Shown here piece by piece: positions 55,094 through 64,000 of a stretch of DNA of 64,000 nt. The first letter of the stretch is position 1; each line of letters starts with the position of its first letter. The stretch lies in NCBI RefSeq assembly GCF_033958435.1, contig NC_134152.1, positions 13,006,001 through 13,070,000 on the forward strand. The letters are read 5' to 3'. Made by a program: the position numbers and the translations under genes. The notes beneath the pieces were generated by a model. The model searched no databases and was not told the origin of the DNA. It saw only the letters and a program-made list of their open reading frames with translations. Origin of the DNA: Carettochelys insculpta (Eukaryota; Chordata; Testudines; Carettochelyidae).

Positions 55094-55775
55094 GGCTACG
55101 TCTACACGTGCAGCCAACATCGAAATAGTCTATTTCGATGAATAACGTCTACACGTCCTCCAGGGCCGGCAACGTCGATGTTCAACTTCGACGTTGCTCA
55201 GCCCAACATCGAAATAGGCTCAGCGAGGGAACGTCTACACGTCAAAGTAGCACACATCGAAATAGGGATGCCAGGCACAGCTGCAGACAGGGTCACAGGG
55301 CGGACTCAACAGCAAGCCGCTCCCTTAAAGGGCCCCTCCCAGACACACTTGCACTAAACAACACAAGATACACAGAGCTGACAACTGGTTGCAGACCCTG
55401 TGCCTGCAGCATAGATCCCCAGCTGCCGCAGAAGCAGCCAGAAGCCCTGGGCTAAGGGCTGCTGCCCACGGTGACCATAGAGCCCCGCAGGGGCTGGAGA
55501 GAGAGCATCTCTCAACCCCCCAGCTGATGGCCGCCATGGAGGACCCAGCAATTTCGACGTTGCGGGACGCGGATCGTCTACACGGTCCCTACTTCGACGT
55601 TGAACGTCGAAGTAGGGCACTATTCCTATCTCCTCATGAGGTTAGCGACTTCGACGTCTCGCCGCCTAACGTCGAAGTTAACTTCGAAATAGCGCCCGAC
55701 GCGTGTAGACACGACTGGCGCTATTTCGAAGTTGGTGCCGCTACTTCGAAGTAGCGTGCACGTGTAGACGCAGCC
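55094..55775 (+). mobile_element. 682-bp Harbinger MITE, TSD ATT, inside the old CR1
   Basis: Starts GGCTACGTCTACACGTGCAG, ends GTGCACGTGTAGACGCAGCC; perfect ATT at 55091-55093 and 55776-55778. Same internal structure as the 711-bp MITEs but shorter near the left end. The leader ATG is ATA. Confidence 0.93.
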
Positions 55776-56065
55776 ATTGTGTGCCTAACCTGTCCTTGGT
55801 CTTCCTCTTGCTTCTAATATATTTATAGAATGTCTTCTTGTTGCCTTTTATGTCTCTAGCTAGTTTTGTGCCTTTGCCTTTCTAATCTTGCCCCTGCATA
55901 TCTGTATTGTTTGCTCATATTCATCTTTTGTACTTTGTCCCAGTTTCCATTGAATCTGACTCCTTTTTGTTTTTTGATCATGCAAGATCTCCTGGTTAAG
56001 CCAAGGCAATCTTTTGCCACACTTTCTATCTTTCTTACACTGTGGAATAGCTTTCTTTTGGGCCC
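55776..56065 (-). mobile_element. old CR1/L3-type LINE, segment 4
   Basis: Minus strand encodes [20 protein letters not shown], the linker between endonuclease and reverse transcriptase, collinear with segment 3 and the next one. Ends in GGCCC, duplicated on the far side of the LTR. Confidence 0.87.
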
Positions 56066-56101
56066 TGTAGTGAGCCACTATGGCCTCCCGCCGACTCAGA
56101 G

Positions 56102-56800
56102 GTGGAGGAGGCTGCGCAGAGGCCCTGGTGGGCGGGCCCTGAGCCAGAACGCCAGTGGGCTGGCCCTGAGCCCGAACACCAGTGGTCCACCCCTCAGAGG
56201 GCGGGGCCTAGAGCCAGAAGGGCCAAGGGCGGAACTCAGGACCCATTAACTGCTGGGCCTCCAGGCTGGGAAGGAGCTTTTTTGCGGGCTCTTGGGCGCC
56301 AGGGGCCAAGAGCCCGCTGCCACCCAGCCGGTCAGCAAGAGCAAGCTGCCAGCTGCCCAGACCAGCCTGGACAGCTACAGATCTGGATGCCCCAGGGGAC
56401 CTACTTCCCGGATCTGCCAGGGCCCTCACGCCGGTGGAGGACCCCCTTCTTGAAGGGACCGCCAGGCCCAAACAAACAGCCTGGGGCTAGCGACCGCGAG
56501 GCCCCAGAAGCAGCCTGCCCTGGAGTTCCAGCGGACCCCTGCAGTGCCCAGGCCCAGGAATGCCCCAGACCTACCGTGCTACCACCCCCTGACTACCCCA
56601 ATGACATGGAGATGACTGACTGGCTGGAGCCCCCAAAGACAGACGATTTGGAGGGGACCTACCCCTCGGGACCCACTGACCAGGCTGACTTGGACCCTGC
56701 CCAGATGGAGGTGGAGGTAGGAAGTGGCCCGGGGAACGCGTCGCCGAAATCCATGGCAGTGTGTTGCTGCCTGGATCCCTACTGCCATGGTCTTGTGTAA
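56102..56800 (+). CDS. LTR-embedded open frame, copy 2 (232 codons)
   Basis: A continuous frame covering more than half of the LTR. The N-terminal part is Pro/Arg/Gly-rich with a short duplicated WAGPEPE motif. The C-terminal 75 residues are acidic ([47 protein letters not shown]) and end in [12 protein letters not shown]. This part is closely matched by the frame in LTR copy 1 (13735-13232), with mostly conservative changes. No known domain, signal peptide or transmembrane segment is recognisable. It may be a real LTR-encoded protein or a chance long frame in GC-rich DNA; confidence in function is low. Confidence 0.42.
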   Translation: MEEAAQRPWWAGPEPERQWAGPEPEHQWSTPQRAGPRARRAKGGTQDPLTAGPPGWEGAFLRALGRQGPRARCHPAGQQEQAASCPDQPGQLQIWMPQGTYFPDLPGPSRRWRTPFLKGPPGPNKQPGASDREAPEAACPGVPADPCSAQAQECPRPTVLPPPDYPNDMEMTDWLEPPKTDDLEGTYPSGPTDQADLDPAQMEVEVGSGPGNASPKSMAVCCCLDPYCHGLV

Positions 56801-56906
56801 GCGACCCACAGGTCTCCGAGCCAGGTTGTAGTGGTGTGGGAGGCCTGCGACCCCCTACCCCCCTCCCTGAAGGGGTCAATCCTCGCCAGGCTAGAGCCAA
56901 CCCCAC

Positions 56907-57125
56907 TGAGGGCTGGGCTTGTTTCCAAACTTTGTGCTGCTGCCCCGCCCTGAACTGAGGGCTGGGCTTGGCTTGTTCCCCAAACTTTGTGCTGCTGCCT
57001 TGCCCTGAACTGAGGGGTGGGCTTGTTTTCCCAAACTTTGTGCTGCTGCCCCGCCCTGAACTGAGGGCTGGGCTTGTTCCCAAAACTTTGTGCTGCTGCC
57101 CCGCCCTGAACTAAGGGCTGGGCTT
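56907..57125 (+). repeat. tandem GC-box array in LTR copy 2
   Basis: Four to five units of about 50 bp, each CTGAGGGCTGGGCTTGTT, CCCAAACTTTGTGCTGCTGC, CCCGCCCTGAA. Most units contain CCCCGCCC, an Sp1-type site. It lies upstream of the TATA-like box near 57253, the usual position of a U3 enhancer. Confidence 0.85.
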
Positions 57126-57239
57126 CCCAGGACTGCAGGTGTGACTGTGTCCTGCCCGGAGCTAAGGGCAGGCCCCTGACTGTTTGACTGGCCACAGCCC
57201 CGCCCCCAGCCTCTAAGGTGGGGGCCTGCAGCTGCTGGC

Positions 57240-57270
57240 TGACTGACCGCCAGCCCATAAAGGGGACAAA
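57240..57270 (+). promoter_or_regulatory. possible LTR core promoter (TATA-like)
   Basis: CCCATAAAGGGGACAAAGCC near 57253, downstream of the GC-box array and about 100 bp before the LTR end. The position suits a U3/R boundary. Weak sequence match; assigned mostly by context. Confidence 0.3.
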
Positions 57271-57352
57271 GCCCTGAGATGGCTAGACCCAGGGGCAAGC
57301 GGTAGGGGCCCATGCTGCCCAGAGGGGCGTAGCCATAGCACCGGGGCCTACA

Positions 57353-57915
57353 GGCCCTTAATCATGTCCCTTTGAAAAATTGCCAACTCTCTTAGTTGTT
57401 TTTCCTTTTAGTCTTGCTTCCTATGGGACCTTACCTGCAAGTTCTCTGAATTTATCAAAATCTGCTTGCCTGAAATCTATTGTCTCTATTTTGCTGTTCT
57501 CCCTTCTACCCTTCCTTAGAATCACAAAATCTATGATTTCATGGTCACTTTCTCCGATGCCGACTTCCATTTTCAAATTTTCAACCAGTTCCTCCCTATT
57601 TGTTAAAATCAAATCTAGAACAGCTAGTAGCTTTTTCCACCATCTTAAATAAAAATAAAAATTGTCTTCAATGCAACCAAGAACCTATTGGATAATCTGT
57701 GCCTCGTTGTTTTAGTTTTCCAACATATGTCTGGAAAGTCCCCCATTACTACTAAATCCTGTGCCTTCATTTTGTTAATTGCTTAGAAAAGACCTCATAC
57801 ATCTCTTCTACCTGGGAAGGTGGTCTGTAGTACATCGCTAGCATGAATCACTCTTGTTTTTTACCCCAACCTAAAGACTCTCAACACTTCTATCTCCTAC
57901 ATCCTTCTCCACCTT
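57353..57915 (-). mobile_element. old CR1/L3-type LINE, segment 5 (endonuclease end)
   Basis: Minus frame 57612-57421: [40 protein letters not shown], the C-terminal part of the AP-endonuclease (SDH motif) and its linker. Collinear with segment 4. The 5' side ends where the plus-strand CR1 begins. Confidence 0.85.
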
Positions 57916-57929
57916 AGTACTCAGAGCGC

Positions 57930-58694
57930 TGGGAGTGGGGGACAGAGAAAGGAAAGGCCCCAACCCATGAAGCAGAGAACTGGCAGCATGTAACTTCTAG
58001 AAGAAAAAGAAGGCCACGAGTCCCCAGCTGATATAGAGATAAGTAATCACTTTCAGGCACTCTCCACTGGTTCTGCCGTGGTTAACGCTTTGGAAGGAGC
58101 CTTGCAGGGGAAAAATCACAAGGGAACTGTTGCTACTGCAGGACATGGGATGTGTAGTCCTAGGGTTCAATGACCAGAAGAAAAAGACGGGTGGCAGTGG
58201 TAGGGGACTCCTTAGTAAGAGAGACTGAATCATCCACCTGCCGACCAGACCTGCAATCTCATGAGGTATGCTGTTTACCAGGAGCTCGAATTCAGGATGT
58301 GACTGAGAGCCTTACAAAACAACTCAAGCCTTCGGAATACTACCCCTTCCTACTTCTGAATGTGGGAACTAACAATAAAGCCAAGAATGACCTTGAGCGG
58401 GTTACTGCAGATTATGTGGTACTGTGAAGAAGGGTCAAAGAATTTGGAGCGCAAGTGGTGTTCTCGTCCATCCTTCCTGTCGAAGGGAAAGGGCTAAGTA
58501 GGTACCGTCGAACTGAGGAAGTAAATGCTTGGTTACACAGGTGGTGTCGGAGAGAGGGCTTTGGATTCTTCAATCATGGGACACTGTTCCGGGCACAAGG
58601 ATTATTGGGAAGAGATGGGGTCCACCTAACCAAGAGAGGAAGGAGCATTTTCGCAAGTAGGCTTGCAAACTTAGTGAGGAGAGCTTTAAACTAG
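57930..58694 (+). pseudogene. CR1 ORF1 with SGNH-esterase-like domain
   Basis: The N-terminal region is a degraded basic stretch up to 58170. The frame from 58170 has RRVAVVGDSLVRETESSTC, containing the GDSL-type block I serine, then LLNVGTNNKAKNDLE, equivalent to block III (GTND, here GTNN). A stop at 58428 and a frame change lead to 58455-58694 with GRDGVHLTKRGRSIFASRL, the block V DxxH region (Asp and His present). CR1 ORF1 proteins of this type bind RNA and carry an esterase; the function of the esterase is not settled. Frame breaks make it inactive. Confidence 0.82.
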
Positions 58695-58696
58695 GA

Positions 58697-61265
58697 TTGC
58701 TGGGGGAAGGTGACCAAAACCCTGTGGGTAGAAAGGAACTTGGGGGCCGGGAAGAAATGCAAAGAGGAAGGTACAACAAAAGTGGACCCTTGGTTCGAGT
58801 AGTGAGGGTGGGGAGATTGACTGGTTATCTCAGGTGTTTGTACACCAATGCCAAAAGCCTGGGTAACAAGCAGGAGGAATTAGAAGCCCTGGCTCAGTCA
58901 AAGAACTATGACTTGATTGGAATAACAGAAACTTGGTGGGATGACTCGCATGACTGGAGTGCTGCCAAGAAAGGGTATAAACTGTTCAGGAAGAACAGGC
59001 AAGAGAGAAAAGGAAGAAGAGTTGCACTGTATGTAAGAGAGAACTATGATTGCTTGGAACTCCAGTACATAGAGGGAGAAAAGCCTGTTGAGAATTGATG
59101 GCTCAAGCTTAGTGGTGTAGGCAACACTGGAGATGTGGTGGTTGGTGTCTGCTACAGGCCACCAAGTCAGGATGATGAGGTAGATGAGCTTTTTTTGGAC
59201 AACTGAGAGAAGTTTCCGGATCGTGGGCTCTTGTTATCGTGGGGAACTTCAATTACCCTTACATCTCTGGGGAGACCAATACGGCAGTACACAAGCAGTC
59301 CAGGAAATTTCTGGAAAACGTTGGGGATCACTTCTTGGACAAGTGCTGAAGGACCCAACCAGAGGTTGTGTGCGTCTCGACCTGCTGCTTACAAACAGGG
59401 AGGAACTAATAGGGAAGGTAGAGGTGGGGGACAACCTGGGAAGCAGTGATCATGAGATGGTGGACTACAGGATCCTGACCAAAGAAAGGAAAGAGAGCAG
59501 CAAATTACACACTTTGGACTTGAGAAAAGCAGATTTTGACTCCTTCAGGAACCTGATGGGCACAATCTCCTTGGATGCTACCATGACGGGAAAAGGAGTC
59601 CAGGAAAACTGGCAGTATTTTAAGGAAGCCCTATTGAAGGTGCAGAAAGAAACTGTCCGGATGCGCAGCAAGAGAAGTAAATATGGTAGGAGCCCAGACT
59701 GACTTAATGGGGAAATCCTCGGAAGACTTAGGCACAAAAAGGGAGCTTACAAAAAGTGGAAACTTGGACAGATGTCTAGAGAGGGGCATAAACTTATAGC
59801 TTGAGAATGTAGGGCAGTTATCAGGAAGGCAAAAGCGCAACTGGAATTGCGACTCGCGAGGAATGTGAAGGATAACAAGAAAAGTTTCTACAGGCATGTT
59901 AGCAAGAAGAAGGTGATCAGAGAGGGCGTGGGGCCCCTACTGGATGAGGGAGGTAACCCAGTGACAGATGATGCAGGGAAAGCTGAAGTACTTAATGCTT
60001 TCTTTGCCCCTGTCTTCACAGACAAGGACAGCTCCCAGACTAATGTGATAAGTGATACATTGTGGGATGAAGGTGGAGAGCCTTTGGTGGGGAAAGAACA
60101 GGTTAGGAGCTATCTAAAAAAGCTAAATGCACATAAATCAATGGGCCTGAACCTAATTCATCCTAGGGTTCTGAGGGAGTTGGCATATGTTGTTGACGAG
60201 CCCATGGCTGTTATCTTTGAAAAGTCATGGAGATCGGGAGAGATCCCAGATGATTGGAAAAAGGCAAATGTAGTGCCCATCTTTAAAAAAGGGAAGAAGG
60301 ATGATCCAGGGAACTGTAGGCCAGTCAGTCTTACATCCGTCCCTGGAAAAATCATGGAGGGGCTCCTCAAAGAAGTCATTTTGTGGCACTTGGAGGAGGG
60401 GAAAGTGATCAGGAATAGTCAGCATGGATTCATGAAGGGAAAGTCATACCTGACCAATCTGATTAGTTTCTACGATGAGATAACTGACTCTGTGGATAGG
60501 GGAAAATCAATGGATGTGATTTATCTTGACTTTACCAAAGCTTTTGATACGGTCTCCCACAATATTCTTGTCAGCAAGTTAAAGGAATGTGGATTGGATA
60601 AATGGACGGTAAGATGGATAGAAATCTGTCTAGAAGGTCGGGCCCAGCGGGTAGTGATCAACGGCTCGATGTCGGGATGGTGGTCGGTTTCTAGTGGAGT
60701 GCCCCAAGGTTCGGTTCTGAGTCCTGTTCTGTTCAACATATTTATCAACGACCTGGATGAGGGGTTGGATTACACCCTCAGCAAGTTTGCGGATGACACT
60801 AAGCTAGCAGGAGAGGTAGATAGATGGAGGGTAGAGACAGGGTCCAGACTGACTTAGATAAATTGGAAGACTGGGCTGCAAGAAATCTAATGAGGTTCAA
60901 TAAGGGCAAGTGCAGAGTCCTGCACTTGGGCCAGAAGAATCCCAAGCACTGTTACAGGCTGGGGTCTGACTGGCTTGGTAGTAGTTTTGCAGAAAAGGAT
61001 CTGGGAGTTGCAGTGGATGAGAAGCTGGACATGAGTCAAGCATGTGCCATTGTAGCCAAGAAAGCTAATGGCACATTAGGTTGCATCAAGAGGAGCATTG
61101 CTAGTAGGTCCAGAGAAGGGATTATTCCTGTTTATATGGCTTTGATGAGGCCGTATCTGGAGTACTGTGTCCAGTTCTGGGGCCCCAATTATAGGAAGGA
61201 TGTGAGTACACTGGAGAGAGTCCAGCGGAGGGTGACCAAAATAATTAGGGGGCTGGAGCATATGA
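58697..61265 (+). pseudogene. CR1 ORF2 (endonuclease and reverse transcriptase), broken
   Basis: Endonuclease starts near 58820: LRCLYTNAKSLGNKQEELEA, IGITETWWDDS. A TGA at about 59096 replaces a Trp codon, then a frameshift follows near 59190. The metal-site motif usually GDFN reads GNFN. SSDHEMVDY is kept (59440). The RT frame is open 59847-60857: [58 protein letters not shown] and catalytic [12 protein letters not shown] frameshift near 60840 moves into 60824-61265 ([20 protein letters not shown]). The reverse transcriptase domain itself looks intact, but the gene is not. Confidence 0.9.
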
Positions 61266-62584
61266 GCAGGTATTTGTGCTACATCAGCACTAAGCACATC
61301 ATAGAACTTGTCTTTTACTTCTGGTGTGGCGTACAGGGTTGGAGCATAAGCACTGATCAGGTAGATGGGACCGGCACTAGTTTGAAGCGTGATCCGAAGA
61401 AGTCTTTCTGATCCACCCATGACTAATTCCACCATTTGTAGAAGGGTGTTTCTGACAGCAAAGCCAACACCATGCTCTCTGGGTTCTTCTTGGGCTTTAC
61501 CCTGCCAGAAAAAGGTGTAGTCCTTTTCCTTTAGAGATCCCGAATCTGCGAGCCATGTCTCTTGCAGTGCAGCGATATCAACTCAGAGACTCTTCAGTTC
61601 CTTGTTGATGACAGCGGTCTTTCAGGTGTCACTGATGGCCTGAAGATCTTCAGTCAAGCCGGTCAGCATGGTCTGCACATTCCAGCAACCAAGCTTAAAT
61701 TGTTGATGTTTCTCATTTCTTGTTGATTTTCTTATTGGTTTGCCTGGTGCCCAAATTTCAGTCACTTGTCAGGTTCAGGAACCTTAAGCCTCACGCACCC
61801 AGCAAGGCAGGTGAACTGTGGTGGGACAGTACCCTATTGGTTGGGAGCTGCCCAGCTTGAGGCGGGTGGTGACTGTCCAGTGAGATGCGAGGATCTCTCC
61901 CACCATCGAAGCCAACCCCTGGCGCTTGTTCTCTACGCCAGTCGAGCAAGAGCTTATAACCGGTATCTATACATCTTGGGTGACTTCAATGCAAGAGCTG
62001 AAGCTGATTGGGCCTCATGGCCTTCCTGCTTAGGACACTTTGGTGTGGGAAAAATGAATGACAATGGACAGCGTCTCCTTAAACTGTGTACGTACCACGA
62101 TCTGTGCATCACAAACACATTCTTCCAAACGAAGCCACAGCACAGAGTGTCGTAGAAACACCCACGCTCGAAGCACTGGTATCAACTAGACGTGGTCATT
62201 ACTAGGCGTAATAACCTCAAAAACGTCCTTCTGACACGCAGCTATCATAGTGCTGACTGTGATACAGATCACTCGCTAGTTTTCTCCAAGCTCAAGCTGA
62301 GACCCAAGAAGCTGTACCGCTCTAAACCTGCTGGAAGGCCCCACATTGACGCCAGAAAGACAGCAAACTCGGAGAAAGCTGAAAAGTTCAGAGAGACCCT
62401 CCAGGAAAATCTGCGCTGCGGCCCTGGGGGCACCGATGTGACATCCAAATGGCAACATCTGAGGGATACAGTTTACAACACGGCCTTGTCGGTGTTTGGA
62501 AGAACTAGAAACACGAACAACTGGTTCGAAGCTAACTCCGATGAGATGATTCCAGTCATTGAAAAGAAGCACGCTGCACTCCTG
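61266..62584. mobile_element. RTE-type LINE fragment with inverted 5' portion
   Basis: 61266 to about 61945 is on minus and encodes the start of an AP-type endonuclease: [55 protein letters not shown]. About 61950-62584 is on plus and continues the same protein: LYILGDFNARAEADWASWPS, MNDNGQRLLKLCTYHDLCIT, SADCDTDHSLVFSKLKLRPK. Head-to-head parts of one LINE with the break between SAYAPT... and GDFNA indicate 5' inversion. The similarity to craniofacial development protein 2-like predictions reflects this LINE, not a host gene. The 3' part beyond 62584 is missing, cut by a MITE. Confidence 0.82.
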
Positions 62585-63294
62585 GGCTGCGTCTACACGT
62601 GCACGCTACTTCGAAGTAGCGGCACCAACTTCGAAATAGCGCCCATCACGTCTACACGTGTTGGGCGCTATTTCGAAGTTGAAATCGACGTTAGGCGGCG
62701 AGACGTCGAAGTCGCTAACCCCATGAGCGGATGGGAATAGCGCCCTACTTCGACGTTCAACATCGAAGTAGGGACGTGTAGACGATCCGCGTCCCGCAAC
62801 ATCGAAATAGCGGGGTCCTCCATGGCGGCCATCAGCTGGGGGGTTGAGAGATACTCTCTCTCCAGCCCTTGCGGGGCTCTGTGGTCACCGTGGGCAGCAG
62901 CCCTTAGCCCAGGGCTTCTGGCTGCTGCTGCTGCAGCTGGGGGTCCGTGCTGCATATACAGGGTCTGCAACTAGTTGTTGGCTCTGTGTATCTTGCACTG
63001 TTTAATGAAAGTGTGTCTGGGAGGGGCCCTTTAAGGGAGCGACTTGCTGTTGAGTCCGCCCTGTGACCCTGTCTGCAGCTGTGCCTGGCTCCCTTATTTC
63101 GATGTGTGCTACTTTGCCGTGTAGACGTTCCCTCGCTGTGCCTATTTCGATGTTGGGCTGAGCAACGTCGAAGTTGAACATCGACGTTGCCAGCCCTGGA
63201 GGACGTGTAGACGTTATTCATCGAAATAGCCTATTTCGATGTCGCAACATCGAAATAAGCTATTTCGAAGTTGGGTGCACGTGTAGACATAGCC
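62585..63294 (-). mobile_element. 710-bp Harbinger MITE
   Basis: Starts GGCTGCGTCTACACGTGCAC, ends GTGCACGTGTAGACATAGCC. Nearly identical to 18936-19646 throughout, including the GGCTCCCTTATTTCGATGTG block. Flanks CTG and TAA do not match. The LINE to its left is not resumed on its right, so the junction may have been rearranged after insertion. Confidence 0.92.
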
Positions 63295-63460
63295 TAAGAC
63301 ACACATATTTATGCTCCCACTCCCAATTTTTAGAGCTCCTGGCAGTGCTATCCCTCTTTTCTTGTTGCCTGGTGTGCGTGGAGGAAGAGGTGGCCCCATC
63401 ATTGCTCACACACCTAAAGTCAGGATCCACCCACTTCTCTCATCCTGACTAAGCCAATAT
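63295..63460. other. unassigned sequence
   Basis: Short spacer between two Harbinger-type elements; nothing recognised. Confidence 0.4.
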
Positions 63461-64000
63461 GGGTGCGTCTACACTAGCTGGCTACTTCAAAGTAGCTGGC
63501 ACAATGTTGAAATAGCACCCATCATGTCTACAAACGCCATGTGCTATTTTGATATTGAAATCGATGTTAGGCACAGTGAGACGTCAAAATCGCTATTCCC
63601 ATCCGAAGATGGGAATAGTGACCTACTTTGATGCTGAACGTCGAAGTAGGGTGTGTGTAGATGATCCGCGTCCCGCTACTTCGAAATAGCGGGGTCCTCC
63701 ATGGCGGCCATCAGCTGAAGGGTTGAGACGCTCTGTCCAGCCTTTGCGGGGCTTTATGGTCCCCACGTGCAGCAGCCTTTAAAGCACCATTGACCTGGAT
63801 TTCGTGTGGCAGGAAGCTGAGAGCATGCAGGCAGTAGCACACGCACATGCTAGCCCTGAACGCCCTCTACAGGCCCTGACCCATCCACCCACCACCCATG
63901 GCATTGACCCAGACCCCCCGAGTGCCCCCAGGGCTCCCCTCCTCAGGGGACCCAGGCACCCCCGGCAGCCAGGCGGGGGACAAAAAGAGGCGGGGCCCCT
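63461..64000 (+). mobile_element. Harbinger element, left end, continues past the window
   Basis: Left end GGGTGCGTCTACACTAGCTG, then CTACTTCAAAGTAGC and a degraded version of the Myb-side end found in the complete copies (GTCGAAGTAGGG, CATGGCGGCCATCAGCTGAA). The Myb start follows at 63898. The orientation is that of copy 2. The rest lies beyond 64000. Confidence 0.85.
63898..64000 (+). pseudogene. Myb/SANT-like Harbinger partner, N-terminal 34 codons
   Basis: ATG at 63898 in the context CCACCACCCATGG, which is also the start context of the relic at 1331. Encodes MALTQTPRVPPGLPSSGD and a basic GDKKRRGP just before the Myb domain. Only the unstructured, Pro-rich leader is in the window, so its integrity cannot be judged; the call as a probable pseudogene follows the decayed element end. 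Confidence 0.6.

Larger units (their letters stand above)
56066..57352 (+). mobile_element. solo LTR copy 2, 1287 bp, perfect 5-bp TSD GGCCC
   Basis: Starts TGTAGTGAGCCACTATGGCC, ends CACCGGGGCCTACA; GGCCC on both sides (56061-56065 and 57353-57357), and the interrupted CR1 becomes contiguous when it is removed. Contains an open frame, a GC-box tandem array at 56907-57125 and a TATA-like CCATAAAGGGG near 57253. No internal domain accompanies it, so it is a solo LTR. The 5-bp duplication fits LTR retrotransposons in general; the parent family is not identified. Confidence 0.92.
57916..61265 (+). mobile_element. long CR1 LINE with ORF1 and ORF2 remains
   Basis: The most complete LINE in the window, about 3.35 kb. 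It includes ORF1 with an esterase-like domain, ORF2 endonuclease and reverse transcriptase, and stops within the C-terminal region at GGGGGCTGGAGCATATGA, where an RTE-type LINE begins. Its own 3' tail is missing. The 5' limit is uncertain, since it meets the endonuclease end of the older minus-strand copy. Confidence 0.92.

Noticed and set aside
56907..57125. CRISPR-like array of regular repeats
   Set aside because: Units are contiguous without unique spacers, lie inside an LTR, and the context is vertebrate.
61266..62584. Host gene resembling craniofacial development protein 2
   Set aside because: The similarity is to an RTE-type LINE endonuclease; the two parts are in opposite orientation, with stops and no exon structure.

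Overview
This is repeat-dense vertebrate nuclear DNA with no convincing host exon. A tRNA-derived SINE with a CR1-like 3' tail of the kind known from cryptodiran turtles (8512-8690), many CR1/L3 LINEs, PIF/Harbinger-like DNA transposons, Gmr1-like Ty3/gypsy remains and hAT and RTE-like pieces point to a turtle. No species can be named from the sequence. The bulk of what can be read as protein-coding belongs to mobile elements, nearly all of it damaged.

Layout. 1-1345: Myb-like gene relic of a Harbinger element. 1346-8310: mostly unassigned sequence with a CR1, one 395-bp MITE and an LINE C-terminus fragment. 8318-10400: CR1 tail, turtle SINE, a collapsed Harbinger relative and a hairpin-bearing repeat. 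12815-14592: an LTR copy (minus) split by a 711-bp Harbinger MITE. 14786-23300: MITEs, a CR1 split by another 711-bp MITE, and L3/CR1 remnants. 23413-27629, 28050-30002 and 30689-34767: three older Harbinger-like elements, two of them interrupted by CR1s. 37845-44900: a Ty3/gypsy relic broken by a 4.03-kb two-gene Harbinger element and by a solo LTR, the latter itself hit by a 711-bp MITE. 45923-46511: a 160-bp near-perfect palindrome touching the truncated end of a second two-gene Harbinger element (46512-50616). 52126-57915: old CR1 remains riddled with a hAT element, three MITEs, a hairpin repeat, and a solo LTR with a perfect 5-bp target duplication. 57916-61265: long CR1 with ORF1 and ORF2. 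61266-62584: RTE-type LINE with an inverted 5' part. 62585-64000: a 711-type MITE and the start of a further Harbinger element.

How the genes work together. The two large Harbinger copies each carry the standard pair for this superfamily: a DDE transposase and a Myb/SANT-like DNA-binding protein, convergently transcribed. Copy 1 has an undamaged Myb DNA-binding domain but a wrecked transposase. Copy 2 has an open, spliced transposase frame with all three acidic residues but a stop in the Myb domain and a lost left end. The 680-711-bp MITEs keep both ends of this family and the first codons of its glutamine-rich leader, so they look like internal-deletion derivatives mobilised in trans. Many smaller MITEs share the same terminal motif (GGCTNNRTCTACAC) and 3-bp target duplications.
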